From the NCBI RefSeq assembly GCF_030680935.1, contig NZ_JAUXUP010000050.1, positions 1 through 35,862 of the forward strand: 35,862 bases of DNA. Reading direction: 5' to 3'. Numbering within the stretch: position 1 is the first letter of the stretch; each line of letters opens with the position of its first letter. Positions 20,112 to 28,263 of the stretch are shown in pieces. The DNA is from Polaromonas sp. Lineage in GTDB: Bacteria; Pseudomonadota; Gammaproteobacteria; Burkholderiales; Burkholderiaceae_C. A program made the translations under genes and the position numbers. The notes under the pieces are model-generated. The model saw only the letters and a program-made list of their open reading frames with translations. It did no database searches and was not told the DNA's origin.

Positions 20112-20465
20112 TCACTTCACGTCCAGCAGCGTCTCAAAGCCGCCAAAAACCATGCGCTTGCCGTCGAAGGGCATATCGCCCATTTCTTTCATGCGCGGGT
20201 CGCTCATGAACTTTGCATGGCCCGCATCGCGGTCGGCTTTTGATGGCCACTCGATCCACGAGAACACCACGGTCTCGGTTTTTTCAGCTTTGACTGACAT
20301 TTTGAAATCGGTCAACTTGCCGTCGGGCAAGTTGTCGCCCCAGCACTCCACGAGGCGCGTGGCGCCAAACTCCTTGAACATGGCAGCAGCCTTGGCGGCA
20401 ACTTCCAGGTAGGCCTCTTTTTTGTCGAGGGGAACGGGCACCAGAAATCCGTCGATATAAGGCAT
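20112..20465 (-). CDS. DUF1428 family protein
   Basis: The frame is open to 20867, but [21 protein letters not shown] at 20465, after an AAGGAG ribosome site, is the family start; this gives 117 aa. The dimeric alpha/beta-barrel-like pattern ([21 protein letters not shown], then [19 protein letters not shown]) fits DUF1428. The biochemical function is unknown. It diverges from a TetR regulator gene, with operator-like twin sites in the 134-bp spacer. Confidence 0.9.
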   Translation of the reverse strand: MPYIDGFLVPVPLDKKEAYLEVAAKAAAMFKEFGATRLVECWGDNLPDGKLTDFKMSVKAEKTETVVFSWIEWPSKADRDAGHAKFMSDPRMKEMGDMPFDGKRMVFGGFETLLDVK

Positions 20466-20534
20466 GGGTTTTCTCCTTGGGGGTTTGGTTGGGTGAGTGG
20501 TCTGGCGCGCAAAAGCGGGCGGCAGCTCTTTTTG

Positions 20535-20582
20535 TGTACACCGTCCACAAGAGAGTATCAAACATAATGGACGCTGTCCACA
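20535..20582. promoter_or_regulatory. Twin operator-like sites between DUF1428 and tetR genes
   Basis: TGTACACCGTCCACA (20535-20549) and TGGACGCTGTCCACA (20568-20582) agree at 12 of 15 bases. The second contains the inverted repeat TGGAC-GCT-GTCCA. Their spacing is 33 bp, about three helical turns, so two dimers would sit on one face of the DNA. They are good candidates for binding by the adjacent TetR protein. Confidence 0.6.
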
Positions 20583-20599
20583 TAAATATGTAAGCAGCC

Positions 20600-21244
20600 A
20601 TGACATCGGCCCCTGACCCCCTCGCAGTCCGCAGCACCTACCGCCATGGCGACCTGCGGCGTGTGCTGCTGGAGGCCGGGATGGACTTGGCGCGCGCCGG
20701 CGGGCCCGACGCGGTGGTGCTGCGTGAAGCCACACGCCGCGCGGGCGTAGCGCCCAACGCGGCTTACCGCCACTTCGCCAGCCGCGACGCGCTGTTGCAG
20801 GCAGTGCGTGCGGCGGCGCTGTCGGCGGTGGCCGGCGCCATGGAGGCCGAGCTGGCCACCGTTTCAACCGATCTCGCGCCCGCCGACTTTGCCCGCGCCA
20901 GCGTGCGCGCTGTGGGCACCGGCTACCTGCGGTTTGCGCGCGCCGAAACCGGTTTGTTTCGCACCGCGTTTGCCCGCTCTGAGGTGATGATCCAGGCCAC
21001 GCCCGAGGCCCCCACCGCCGGCGCCAGCGGACTCAACCCGTTTGAGCTGCTGGGCGCCGCGCTGGATTTGCTGGTCAGCTCAGGCGTCATGCCGACCGAG
21101 CGCCGGCCCGGGGCCGAGTTTCTGGCCTGGTCGGCGGTGCATGGTCTGGCCATGCTGGTCATCGACGGCCCGCTGGCGGTCATCGCACCGCAGATGGAGC
21201 AGGTCGGCCAGCGCCTGCTGGACATGGTGGAAAAAGGCCTTTGA
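20600..21244 (+). CDS. TetR family transcriptional regulator
   Basis: The 214-aa protein has an N-terminal TetR helix-turn-helix: [21 protein letters not shown], then [19 protein letters not shown] with the recognition helix (about residues 12-62). A C-terminal ligand-binding part of the WHG type follows ([21 protein letters not shown], [18 protein letters not shown]). It is divergent from the DUF1428/PhnB-like genes and likely represses them and itself through the twin sites at 20535-20582. The inducer is unknown. Confidence 0.9.
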   Translation: MTSAPDPLAVRSTYRHGDLRRVLLEAGMDLARAGGPDAVVLREATRRAGVAPNAAYRHFASRDALLQAVRAAALSAVAGAMEAELATVSTDLAPADFARASVRAVGTGYLRFARAETGLFRTAFARSEVMIQATPEAPTAGASGLNPFELLGAALDLLVSSGVMPTERRPGAEFLAWSAVHGLAMLVIDGPLAVIAPQMEQVGQRLLDMVEKGL

Positions 21245-21257
21245 GCTTGACTTTGAA

Positions 21258-21318
21258 GAAAAATATGCCTGTAGCCCAGGTGATATGTGCGCAAGCAGCT
21301 ATCAATAACATAGCGGCG
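21258..21318 (+). repeat. Dispersed intergenic repeat, copy 3
   Basis: The copy reads TATGCCTGTAGCCC ... TGTGCGCAAGCAGCTAT ... ACATAGCGG. It lies between the convergent tetR and DUF1439 genes. The GCTAT/ATAGC inverted repeat is intact. Confidence 0.75.
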
Positions 21319-21351
21319 CTCATGGCGACACATGGCGCTTGTCGGGCGCAA

Positions 21352-21921
21352 CTAGCGCGCGGGCTTGTTCACAAACCCCACCACCAGCCCCCTGGCCGTC
21401 ACGGTGATGGTGCCGGGCTCCAGCCCCAGGCCGTCGGCCAGCATCAGGTCTTGCGGGCGCAGCTGGTGCAGCACTACATCACGCAGGGCCTGCTCGGCCA
21501 GCACCGGGCCATAGGCCGTCAGCAGCTCGGCCTGACGCGGCGGCATGCCTGAAAAACGCAAGGTGTTGACTTTCAGCTGGTGTGCGCGAATCGACTGGTC
21601 GCTGGCCTCATAACGCAGCGCAAAGTCCAGATCAAACACGCCTGCATGGCGGTCGGGCAGCGCGGGCCCGCTGGCCTCCAGCTGGATGTCGGCGCCCAGC
21701 CGGTTCTCTTTGGGCAGCAGGCGCAGCGCGGGTGCCTGCATGTCCAGTGCCAGAAATCCGCCCGCCTTGTAGCGACGCGGAAACTTTTTGGCCAGCGCCT
21801 CGCGCATCTGCTCGGCCGTCACGGTGTAGCTGGGCTGGGCCTGGGCCTGTTGCAGCATGAAAGCGCCGCCGCCCAGCAGCGCCAGGCGCGTCGCCGCATG
21901 CAGCAGTTGCCGGCGCTGCAT
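21352..21921 (-). CDS. DUF1439 (YceB-like) exported protein
   Basis: The 189-aa protein starts at MQRRQLLHAATRLALLGG, with twin Arg and a hydrophobic stretch ending at QAQA, so it is likely exported (a Tat-like signal peptide is possible). The mature part (SYTVTAEQMREALAKKFP ... ) fits the DUF1439 domain of E. coli YceB, whose function is unknown. It lacks the lipobox Cys that YceB carries. The longer open frame to 21990 is rejected because it would add an unlikely Arg-rich lead. Its ATG touches the stop of a 54-codon ORF (TGATG), which implies translational coupling. Confidence 0.82.
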   Translation of the reverse strand: MQRRQLLHAATRLALLGGGAFMLQQAQAQPSYTVTAEQMREALAKKFPRRYKAGGFLALDMQAPALRLLPKENRLGADIQLEASGPALPDRHAGVFDLDFALRYEASDQSIRAHQLKVNTLRFSGMPPRQAELLTAYGPVLAEQALRDVVLHQLRPQDLMLADGLGLEPGTITVTARGLVVGFVNKPAR

Positions 21922-22085
21922 CAGCTCGCCTTGCCCACGTCTGCCGCCACAGCAACTGGCTGCGGCCTGCCGCCGCCCACCACGCGGCACACAGGGCTGA
22001 TCGACTGCGCACAGACGCGGCCCAAGTGCGGCGGGCCACGCTTGTGGTCGTTGACGGTGATGCTCAATGTGGTCACGAATTTCAT
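21921..22085 (-). CDS. Small 54-aa protein coupled to the DUF1439 gene
   Basis: The ORF starts ATG AAA TTC (22085) and ends in a TGA whose last base is the first base of the next ATG (21921-21923). Start of the product: MKFVTTLSITVNDHKRG; it has two Cys, one in GRVCAQSISPVCRVVGG. No domain is recognised and no strong ribosome site precedes it. The TGATG arrangement and same strand make a real leader or partner gene plausible. I am only moderately sure that it is expressed. Confidence 0.45.
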   Translation of the reverse strand: MKFVTTLSITVNDHKRGPPHLGRVCAQSISPVCRVVGGGRPQPVAVAADVGKAS

Positions 22086-22336
22086 GGTGTGTACAGGTTC
22101 ATCAAGCCAGCAAGGCTAACCAGTCTGGGTGTTGCGCGGTGTAGGCCGGTGCCTTGTGTTCCCATTTTCAGCCTCACGCGCAAGCTCAAGACGGGCGCCA
22201 TGTAAAGCGCAGGTGCTGTATTGCAACGTAGTGTGTATTGCGTCATCACCATGCCGCTGCACCACGTTGAACACCTGATCCACATGATTTCATCTGGTCA
22301 CAACAACGCTTGCCCTCCATTACCCAAAGGACTCTC

Positions 22337-22843
22337 ATGAACAAATTACTCGCTACCCTGATCGCTACCCTGGTTGCCGGCTCTGCATTTGCACAAGCCA
22401 CTGCCCCCGCTACGCCAGCAGTGCCTGCTGTGCCGGCAACCGCCGCTACGGTCAAGGCAGAAGCCAAGGCCGACAAGGCCGTGGCAGCCGCTGTCAAAAG
22501 CGAAGCCAAGGTAGACGCCAAGGCCGACACCAAAGTTGAAAAGGCAGAAGCCGCCGCCGTTGAGAAGAAGACAAAGGCCGTGACCAAGTCCGAAACGACC
22601 AAGGCCAAGGCACAAGCCAAAGCCGCCAAGGCCGACGCGGAAGACAAAACCAAGGCTACCGCCAAGGCTGAAAAAACCAGCGCGAATGCCGATGCCAAAG
22701 CCGACAAGACCGTCATCAAGGCAGACGCCAAGGTAGAAACCGTCAAGGCAAAAGCCGCTGCCGACAAGGGCATTGCCAAAGTTGAAACCAACGCAGTCAA
22801 GGCAGAAGCCAAGGCCGACGTCAAAGCAGCCGGCAGCAAGTAA
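22337..22843 (+). CDS. Secreted Ala/Lys-rich repetitive protein
   Basis: The ATG at 22337 follows AAAGGA and gives 168 aa. A clear Sec signal peptide (NKLLATLIATLVAGSAFA, cut after AFA) precedes a chain of Ala, Lys, Glu, Asp, Thr and Val with variants of VKAEAKADK. The last part repeats the first: a 22-base stretch coding KAEAKAD near 22454 returns near 22799. The mature chain is probably a long helix or coiled coil in the periplasm, and superficially like histone H1. It stands alone and ends in a strong terminator. No function can be assigned. Confidence 0.78.
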   Translation: MNKLLATLIATLVAGSAFAQATAPATPAVPAVPATAATVKAEAKADKAVAAAVKSEAKVDAKADTKVEKAEAAAVEKKTKAVTKSETTKAKAQAKAAKADAEDKTKATAKAEKTSANADAKADKTVIKADAKVETVKAKAAADKGIAKVETNAVKAEAKADVKAAGSK

Positions 22844-22883
22844 CTTGCACGCAGCGCTTGCAGGCCCGCCTGCAAGCCGACAT

Positions 22884-22914
22884 AAAAAAGACAGGCTTTG
22901 ACCTGTCTTTTTTT
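22884..22914 (+). terminator. Intrinsic terminator after the Ala/Lys-rich gene
   Basis: A-run plus GACAGG pairs with CCTGTC plus a seven-T run around the loop CTTTGA. It lies about 40 bp after the stop codon and is the only strong hairpin in the spacer. Confidence 0.93.
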
Positions 22915-22936
22915 ATGCCTGCGTCAAAGCCGCACG

Positions 22937-22994
22937 GCAAATCGGGCCGCAGCCCTTTATCGACAAGCGCAAGCAGCTATAAAAACAGGAGCAA
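22937..22994 (+). repeat. Dispersed intergenic repeat, copy 4
   Basis: The copy reads CAAATCGGGCCGCAGCCCTT ... AAGCGCAAGCAGCTAT and ends AACAGGAGC. It lies in the convergent spacer behind a terminator. Confidence 0.82.
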
Positions 22995-23012
22995 CTGGTG
23001 CCTGCGGGTCGC

Positions 23013-23264
23013 CTAACGGGTTACGACTGACCAGCCGGCCTTGAGGTTGGACTTGTCGTTTTCATAGTCCCAGTTGGTGCCACAGCGCGCGCAGCTGTAA
23101 CGCGTCACGGTGGCCAGATGGCCACGCCGCGTTTCTTGCCGGCTGCCGCCCTGCACCAGTTCGGGGTGGCCGGGGGCCTTGCGCCAGTTTTGCTGAATGC
23201 CGGCGCAGGATTCGCACAGCGCCGCCTTTTTTGATTCGGTCGTGCGCTTGGTGTCGTCGGTCAT
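23013..23264 (-). CDS. Small zinc-ribbon-like hypothetical protein
   Basis: The 83-aa protein carries two Cys pairs, CESC (about 17-20) and CARCG (about 58-61), in a spacing that could hold one zinc ion. The N-terminus is charged (TDDTKRTTESKKAA) and Trp residues follow (NWRKAPGHPE, GTNWDYEND). I recognise no family name. A DNA-, RNA- or protein-binding role is possible but unproven. The neighbours do not suggest a pathway. Confidence 0.72.
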   Translation of the reverse strand: MTDDTKRTTESKKAALCESCAGIQQNWRKAPGHPELVQGGSRQETRRGHLATVTRYSCARCGTNWDYENDKSNLKAGWSVVTR

Positions 23265-23332
23265 GGTGGGCTCTTGGGTGGGCGGCTGGGGGCTTTATTG
23301 TCGCCCCATGGCCCTCCGGGGAGAAACTTGTA

Positions 23333-23394
23333 GCCAAATCGGCCTTCAGCCCTTGCGCAGTGTGCGCAAACAGCTATCAAAACAGTAGCGAATT
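23333..23394 (+). repeat. Dispersed intergenic repeat, copy 5
   Basis: The copy reads CCAAATCGGCCTTCAGCCCT ... TGTGCGCAAACAGCTATC and ends CAGTAGCGAATTC. Both flanking genes run on the minus strand, yet this copy is in plus orientation. Confidence 0.82.
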
Positions 23395-23451
23395 CTGCGT
23401 GTCATTGCGGGCCCGACCCGCCATCGATGGTCCCGCATGCAGCCGCAGGAC

Positions 23452-24213
23452 TCAGCGCCTGCTCAGTGTCCGCAGCCGCTGGTGCGGCGCGTCTTCCCCA
23501 TCCACCGGCAACTGCTGCTTGGCCCGCAGGTAGTGGCTGGTGAACACATCCAGGTAAGCCTCCAGTGTTTGCGCCGCATGTAGCTCACCGGCCAGCGCCA
23601 GGCACAGCGCCGCCACTTCAGACGTGCAGAAGTGTTCATCGCGCTGCGAGCGGCGCAGCTTGTAGCTGGAGAGCTGATCGCTCTGCAGGCTCAGCACCGG
23701 CAGCTTGTCGAGGTAAGGGCTTTTGCGAAACATCTTGCGCGCCTCGGGCCAGGTGGCGTCCAGCAGCACAAACAGCGGGCGCTTGCTGTTGCTGGCATCC
23801 AGAGCCTTCACGTCGGTCGCCACGCGCTCAGCCGCCACAAACTCGCCAGGGAAGACCAGATAAGGCTGCCATTGCGGGTCTGCCAGCAGGGCCAGCAGCG
23901 CAGGGTCCACCTCGGTGCGCGCCCAACCAAACGCAAAGGTGTCGGCCACCACATCGGCCACCAGCCAGCCGGTGTTGCTGGGCTTGAGCGGCTCAATGTC
24001 GGCCATCAGCAGACACATACCGGCGCGCACGGGCAAGTTGGGGCGCAAGTCACAGATGCAGTGGCTGGGCAACAGCCGGCAACCAGCGCAGCGCTCACCG
24101 CGCGGGCCGCCACGTGCCAGAAAAGGTTTGGAGCTGCGCGCCAGGCGCGCGGCGCGCAGGCGGCTGACCGCATGCGGGAACACGTGAGGGGCTGAAGCTG
24201 GGGGCAAGGTCAT
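23452..24213 (-). CDS. DTW-domain tRNA-uridine aminocarboxypropyltransferase
   Basis: The 253-aa protein has a Cys cluster (GERCAGCRLLPSHCICDLRP, about 39-60) and the DTW-family segment FVLLDATWPEARKM (about 150-163), then a DEHFCTSEVAAL stretch. Members such as TapT/YfiP transfer the aminocarboxypropyl group of S-adenosylmethionine to uridine, forming acp3U in tRNA. The assignment rests on these motifs; which position is modified cannot be read from sequence. It may be translated from 24213 but nearby ATGs leave the N-terminus uncertain. Confidence 0.83.
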   Translation of the reverse strand: MTLPPASAPHVFPHAVSRLRAARLARSSKPFLARGGPRGERCAGCRLLPSHCICDLRPNLPVRAGMCLLMADIEPLKPSNTGWLVADVVADTFAFGWARTEVDPALLALLADPQWQPYLVFPGEFVAAERVATDVKALDASNSKRPLFVLLDATWPEARKMFRKSPYLDKLPVLSLQSDQLSSYKLRRSQRDEHFCTSEVAALCLALAGELHAAQTLEAYLDVFTSHYLRAKQQLPVDGEDAPHQRLRTLSRR

Positions 24214-24250
24214 TCAGCGGCAGCCTGGGCCACCCGCCCGGCTTGACGGG

Positions 24251-24631
24251 TCAGGCCGCAGGCCGGTGCAGCGCGCACAGCTTGTTTCCATCGGCGTCGC
24301 GCAGATAGGCCAGGTACAGCTTGCCCACAGCGCCATCGCGCCAGCCCGGCGGGTCTTCACAGCTGGTGCCGCCGTTGGCAATACCAGCCGCGTGCCAGGC
24401 GTCAACCTGTTCGGGCGATTCGGCCGTGAAGCCTATGGTGCTGCCATTGCCGCGGCAAGCAGGCTCGCCATTGATCGGCGTGGTGATGCCAAAGGTACCG
24501 GTCTTGCTGCGGTAGAAGTAACGGTTCTTGTTGGCAATGCCGGGCGCTATGCCCAGCGCGCCGAGCACCGCGTCGTAAAACTTGTTGGAGGCTTCCAGGT
24601 CGTTAACGCCGACCATGATGTGGCTGAACAT
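24251..24631 (-). CDS. VOC family protein (glyoxalase/bleomycin-resistance-like)
   Basis: The start at 24631 (MFSHIMVGVNDLEASNKFYDAVLGALG) matches VOC family proteins and is preferred over the open frame to 24718. The 126-aa chain has HIMVGVNDLEAS with the metal-site His, a GNGSTIGFTAESPEQVDAWH middle and the C-terminal YLRDADGNKLCALH. Substrate is unknown. Two inverted repeats lie upstream and may be regulatory sites. Confidence 0.88.
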   Translation of the reverse strand: MFSHIMVGVNDLEASNKFYDAVLGALGIAPGIANKNRYFYRSKTGTFGITTPINGEPACRGNGSTIGFTAESPEQVDAWHAAGIANGGTSCEDPPGWRDGAVGKLYLAYLRDADGNKLCALHRPAA

Positions 24632-24651
24632 TGATTTTGTCTCCGTGGGGG

Positions 24652-24740
24652 ACCCGCAAGCGGGTAGAAAGGGCTGTGCGCATGTTACTTGAGTCGACTT
24701 GCGGCATATCCTCCGCACATGATGCTGCGAATACGCAGCA
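24652..24740. promoter_or_regulatory. Two inverted repeats upstream of the VOC gene
   Basis: ACCCGC-AA-GCGGGT (24652-24665) lies 21 bp before the VOC start and could fold in its mRNA leader. TGCTGCG-AATA-CGCAGCA (24723-24740) is a perfect 18-bp palindrome about 90 bp upstream, in the middle of a divergent spacer, and looks like an operator. No regulator gene is adjacent, so the binding protein is unknown. Confidence 0.5.
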
Positions 24741-24761
24741 GTAGCGGTCTGACTTGCGTAT

Positions 24762-24826
24762 AAAAAATGCCCTTAGCCCTTATGAAGCGGGCGCAAGCAG
24801 CTATAAAAAACAGAGCAAATCAGGTT
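24762..24826 (+). repeat. Dispersed intergenic repeat, copy 6
   Basis: The copy reads AAAAAATGCCCTTAGCCCTT ... GGGCGCAAGCAGCTATAA and ends CAGAGCAAATCAGG. It lies just upstream of the LexA box of the DinD-like gene. Confidence 0.82.
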
Positions 24827-24844
24827 TTGTGAGTGGCGCCAAAA

Positions 24845-24864
24845 TACTGTGCAAAAATACAGTA
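24845..24864 (+). promoter_or_regulatory. LexA (SOS) box of the DinD-like gene
   Basis: The 20-bp site is TACTGT-GCAAAAAT-ACAGTA: perfect six-base arms around eight bases. It matches the gammaproteobacterial LexA consensus CTGT-N8-ACAG, extended by TA on both sides, and lies 41 bp before the ATG of a DinD-like gene. Betaproteobacterial LexA is known to use the same type of site. Binding is inferred. Confidence 0.85.
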
Positions 24865-24905
24865 TTCACCATGCAGCACGCTTGCTGCCGTACCAGGGGG
24901 TCGCC

Positions 24906-25748
24906 ATGAAAGTTTTGCCTGCCAGCTTTGACGGTCAGTACATTCGTCGTGTGTTTGACGAAGCCACTGAGACCTGGTGGTTCTCGGTGATTGACGTGGT
25001 GCAAGTGCTGACAGAGAGCAAAAGCGCCAAGCGCTACTGGTCAGACCTCAAGCGCAAGCTGGCGCAAGAGGCGGGCTCCGGGCAACCGTACGAGGAAATC
25101 GTACAGTTGAAACTGACCGCCACAGACGGCAAGCAGCGCGAAACCGATTGCGCCAAAGCCGCCACGCTGCTGCGCATAGTCCAATCCATCCCCAGCCCCA
25201 AAGCCGAGCCCATCAAACTCTGGCTTGCCAAGGTCGGCTACGAGCGCATGCAGGAAATGGCCGACCCCGCCCTTTCGCTCAACCGCGCCCGCCAGACCTG
25301 GCAGCAGCACGGCCGCAGCGACAAGTGGATTGCCCAGCGCATGACCGGGCAGGAAACCCGCAACAAACTCACCGACTACTGGCGCGAACACGACATCAAG
25401 GCCGGGCAGGAATTTGCCATCCTCACCAACATCATCCACACCGAGTGGAGCGGCGTCAGCGTCAAGGACCACAAGGCCGTCAAAGGCCTGAGCAGCCACA
25501 ACCTGCGCGACCACATGACCGAGGCAGAGCTCATCTTCACCGCACTGGCCGAGCTGTCTACCCGCCAGATCGCCGAGACGATGAACGCCAGCGGCTTGCC
25601 GGAAAACACCACCGCAGCCAAAGCGGGTGGCGGCATTGCCAAGCAGGCGCGCAAACAACTGGAGAGTCAAACCGGCAAGTCGGTGGTGTCTGGGCAGAAC
25701 TATCTGGCTCCCAAAGCGGGTAAGGCCCCCAGAGTCACGAAGAAGTAA
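24906..25748 (+). CDS. Bro-N / DinD-like DNA-damage-inducible protein
   Basis: The ATG at 24906 follows CAGGGGG; the open frame reaches 24849 but that would overlap the LexA box. The 280-aa product has an N-terminal Bro-N domain (about 1-110: RRVFDEATETWWFSVIDVVQ, then KRYWSDLKRKL). A C-terminal part (about 150-280) has GVSVKDHKAVKGL and NLRDHMTEAELIFTALAEL, which recalls the arrangement in E. coli DinD (Bro-N then a GLxVxxIHxxKGL...LRDHMGSTEL-like region, 274 aa). DinD is SOS-induced and has been reported to restrain RecA-driven DNA repair reactions. Bro-N also occurs in phage antirepressors, so a prophage remnant is a possible origin, but no other phage gene is present. With an SOS box just upstream, a DNA-damage role is likely. 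Confidence 0.82.
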   Translation: MKVLPASFDGQYIRRVFDEATETWWFSVIDVVQVLTESKSAKRYWSDLKRKLAQEAGSGQPYEEIVQLKLTATDGKQRETDCAKAATLLRIVQSIPSPKAEPIKLWLAKVGYERMQEMADPALSLNRARQTWQQHGRSDKWIAQRMTGQETRNKLTDYWREHDIKAGQEFAILTNIIHTEWSGVSVKDHKAVKGLSSHNLRDHMTEAELIFTALAELSTRQIAETMNASGLPENTTAAKAGGGIAKQARKQLESQTGKSVVSGQNYLAPKAGKAPRVTKK

Positions 25749-25778
25749 CACCAGCCGGTGCGGGGACTTTTTTTGCGA

Positions 25779-25840
25779 TCAAATTGGCCGCTAGCCAATA
25801 TGGAATGTACGCACGCAGCTACTAAAATCGGAGCATGTCA
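25779..25840 (+). repeat. Dispersed intergenic repeat, copy 7
   Basis: This is a more diverged copy: ATCAAATTGGCCGCTAGCC ... TGTACGCACGCAGCTACT, ending CGGAGCATGTCAG. It lies between two plus-strand genes. Confidence 0.7.
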
Positions 25841-25859
25841 GGGGCGACTGCCAACATGA

Positions 25860-27017
<1,158 letters not shown>

Positions 27018-27018
27018 G

Positions 27019-27080
27019 CATCAAATCGGCCGCCAGCCCTTATACAGAATGCGCAAGCAGCTATTAAAACAGGAGCGCTT
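27019..27080 (+). repeat. Dispersed intergenic repeat, copy 8
   Basis: The copy reads ATCAAATCGGCCGCCAGCCC ... AATGCGCAAGCAGCTATT and ends CAGGAGCGCTTCGG; it is closest to the consensus. It lies just after the FAD oxidoreductase stop. Confidence 0.83.
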
Positions 27081-27154
27081 CGGGCTGCAAGGCGGGTATG
27101 GCCCGGCGGTGCCGCCGATGACGGCTGTTGCCTGCCGGGCACTTCCCTGCCCGC

Positions 27155-27637
27155 TTAACCCGCGCTGATGCTGATGCGGCGCGGCTGCGCGTGGGCGGCC
27201 TTGGGGATGCGCAGTTTCAGCACGCCCTGGGTCAGCTCGGCGCTCACGTTCTCGGTGTCCAGCTCTTTGCTCAGGGTGAAGACGCGGTGAAACCGCGCCA
27301 GGCCCACCTCGGTGTGGCTGGACTGCAGGCCCTCGGGCAGGTTCAATGCTGCTTCAGCCTCGATGGTCAGGGTGTCGGCCTCTACCTGCAGCTTGAGCTT
27401 GTCTTTGGGCACACCCGGCAGGTCGGCGTACAGCGTGATGCCGCTGCTATCTTCGACGACGTCTACCGGCGGTGTCAGCGTGGCCTGGGTGTAACGCTGC
27501 GCTTGCTGCCTGGGCTGGCGCGCCACGTCGCTTGAAGCGCGCTCGTTGCGCCCGTCGTTCAGGGACGAATAGTCGAGGTGTGAGCCGTTGCCGCCCTGGC
27601 GGGTGGTGCTTGCGGCGGTGCTTGTCTGGGTGTTCAT
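27155..27637 (-). CDS. Small heat shock protein (Hsp20/alpha-crystallin), downstream copy
   Basis: The 160-aa protein has an alpha-crystallin domain (about 55-150) with GITLYADLPGVPKDKLKLQV and the family signature AELTQGVLKLRIPK. The ~50-residue N-terminus is polar (Gln/Ser/Thr/Asn-rich), unlike the hydrophobic one of the partner. AAAGGAGG precedes the ATG, a very strong ribosome site. It lies 13 bp after the other Hsp20 gene and is cotranscribed with it. Such pairs form mixed oligomers that hold unfolding proteins; direct interaction here is inferred. Confidence 0.92.
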   Translation of the reverse strand: MNTQTSTAASTTRQGGNGSHLDYSSLNDGRNERASSDVARQPRQQAQRYTQATLTPPVDVVEDSSGITLYADLPGVPKDKLKLQVEADTLTIEAEAALNLPEGLQSSHTEVGLARFHRVFTLSKELDTENVSAELTQGVLKLRIPKAAHAQPRRISISAG

Positions 27638-27650
27638 GGCTGGCCTCCTT

Positions 27651-28088
27651 TCAGTGAACGGTGATGCGGCGTGGCTGGGCAGCCGCGCGCCGCTGGATGG
27701 TGATGTGCACGAGGCCGTCCTTCACGCGTGCTTCCACGGCGTCGGGGTCGGCGTCTTCGGGCAGGCTGATCACCCGGCGAAAGGCACCAGCAAAGCGCTC
27801 GTTGATGTGCAGCGTGGACTGCGGCGTGGCCTCGGGCAGGCTGGACTTGCGCTCCCCGGCGATGGTCAGCATGCCGCGCTCCAGATCGACCTCCAGCGAG
27901 TTGGGGTCGATGCCGGGCGCGAACGCGTAGACCTCGACGGTCTGGGGCGTTCCGCCCACGTTCAGGGCAGGAAAGCCGCCGCGGCCAAAACCGCGGATAT
28001 TGGGCGACAGATCAAGTGCCTGCTGAACCTCGCGTTGCAGGCGATCCATTTCTGCAAACACCTCGTGCGGAAACAGGGATCGAAACAT
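27651..28088 (-). CDS. Small heat shock protein (Hsp20/alpha-crystallin), upstream copy
   Basis: The ATG at 28088 (MFRSLFPHEVFAEMDRLQREV) follows GGAGG by 8 bases and is preferred over the ATG at 28103, which lies before that site. The 145-aa chain has the Hsp20 fold: QTVEVYAFAPGIDPNSLEV and RVKDGLVHITIQ near the end, a variant of the AxxxxGVLxI motif. The N-terminal ~40 residues are amphipathic. It is the first gene of a two-gene sHSP operon with a sigma-32-like promoter at 28158-28185 and a folded leader. Confidence 0.92.
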   Translation of the reverse strand: MFRSLFPHEVFAEMDRLQREVQQALDLSPNIRGFGRGGFPALNVGGTPQTVEVYAFAPGIDPNSLEVDLERGMLTIAGERKSSLPEATPQSTLHINERFAGAFRRVISLPEDADPDAVEARVKDGLVHITIQRRAAAQPRRITVH

Positions 28089-28093
28089 GGCGA

Positions 28094-28144
28094 TTACCTC
28101 CATTCAGGTTAAACACTGTCACGCCGGAAAAGGCCCTTCCGGCG
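28094..28144 (-). promoter_or_regulatory. Structured leader of the hsp20 operon (possible RNA thermometer)
   Basis: In the mRNA a hairpin CGCCGGAA-loop-TTCCGGCG (28122-28144) is followed by a weak stem in which TTAACCT pairs with AGGTAA (one bulge, 28094-28112). The latter covers part of the GGAGG ribosome site. Bulged, short stems over the ribosome site are the principle of heat-shock RNA thermometers. This is a hand-drawn fold. Confidence 0.4.
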
Positions 28145-28157
28145 CTCCGGATTCAGG

Positions 28158-28185
28158 ATGTAGGACCCCGCAAAAAGATTTCAAG
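28158..28185 (-). promoter_or_regulatory. Sigma-32-like heat-shock promoter of the hsp20 operon
   Basis: On the minus strand CTTGAAA (28179-28185) is an exact sigma-32 -35 box. After 13 bases comes TCCTACAT (28158-28165), a partial match to the CCCCATnT -10 box. The start would be near 28150, about 62 bases before the upstream hsp20 ATG. Confidence 0.65.
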
Positions 28186-28263
28186 AGGGCGTTTGCACTT
28201 CTTTGTCAGCGCCTGAGATGGACGCCCTGGGTCAGACAGGGGCCATGCCAGGGCCTGGCCGTG

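Noticed and set aside
22082..22285. Minus-strand 67-codon frame upstream of the DUF1439 unit
   Set aside because: No ribosome site, Met/Thr/Arg-rich composition without family features, and not coupled to a neighbour.
22246..22875. Minus-strand Ala/Leu/Ser-rich frame opposite the Ala/Lys-rich gene
   Set aside because: It is the reverse complement of a repetitive coding sequence; the plus-strand gene has a signal peptide, ribosome site and terminator.
24849..24905. Upstream GTG start for the DinD-like gene
   Set aside because: It lies inside the LexA box and has no ribosome site; the ATG at 24906 has a strong one.
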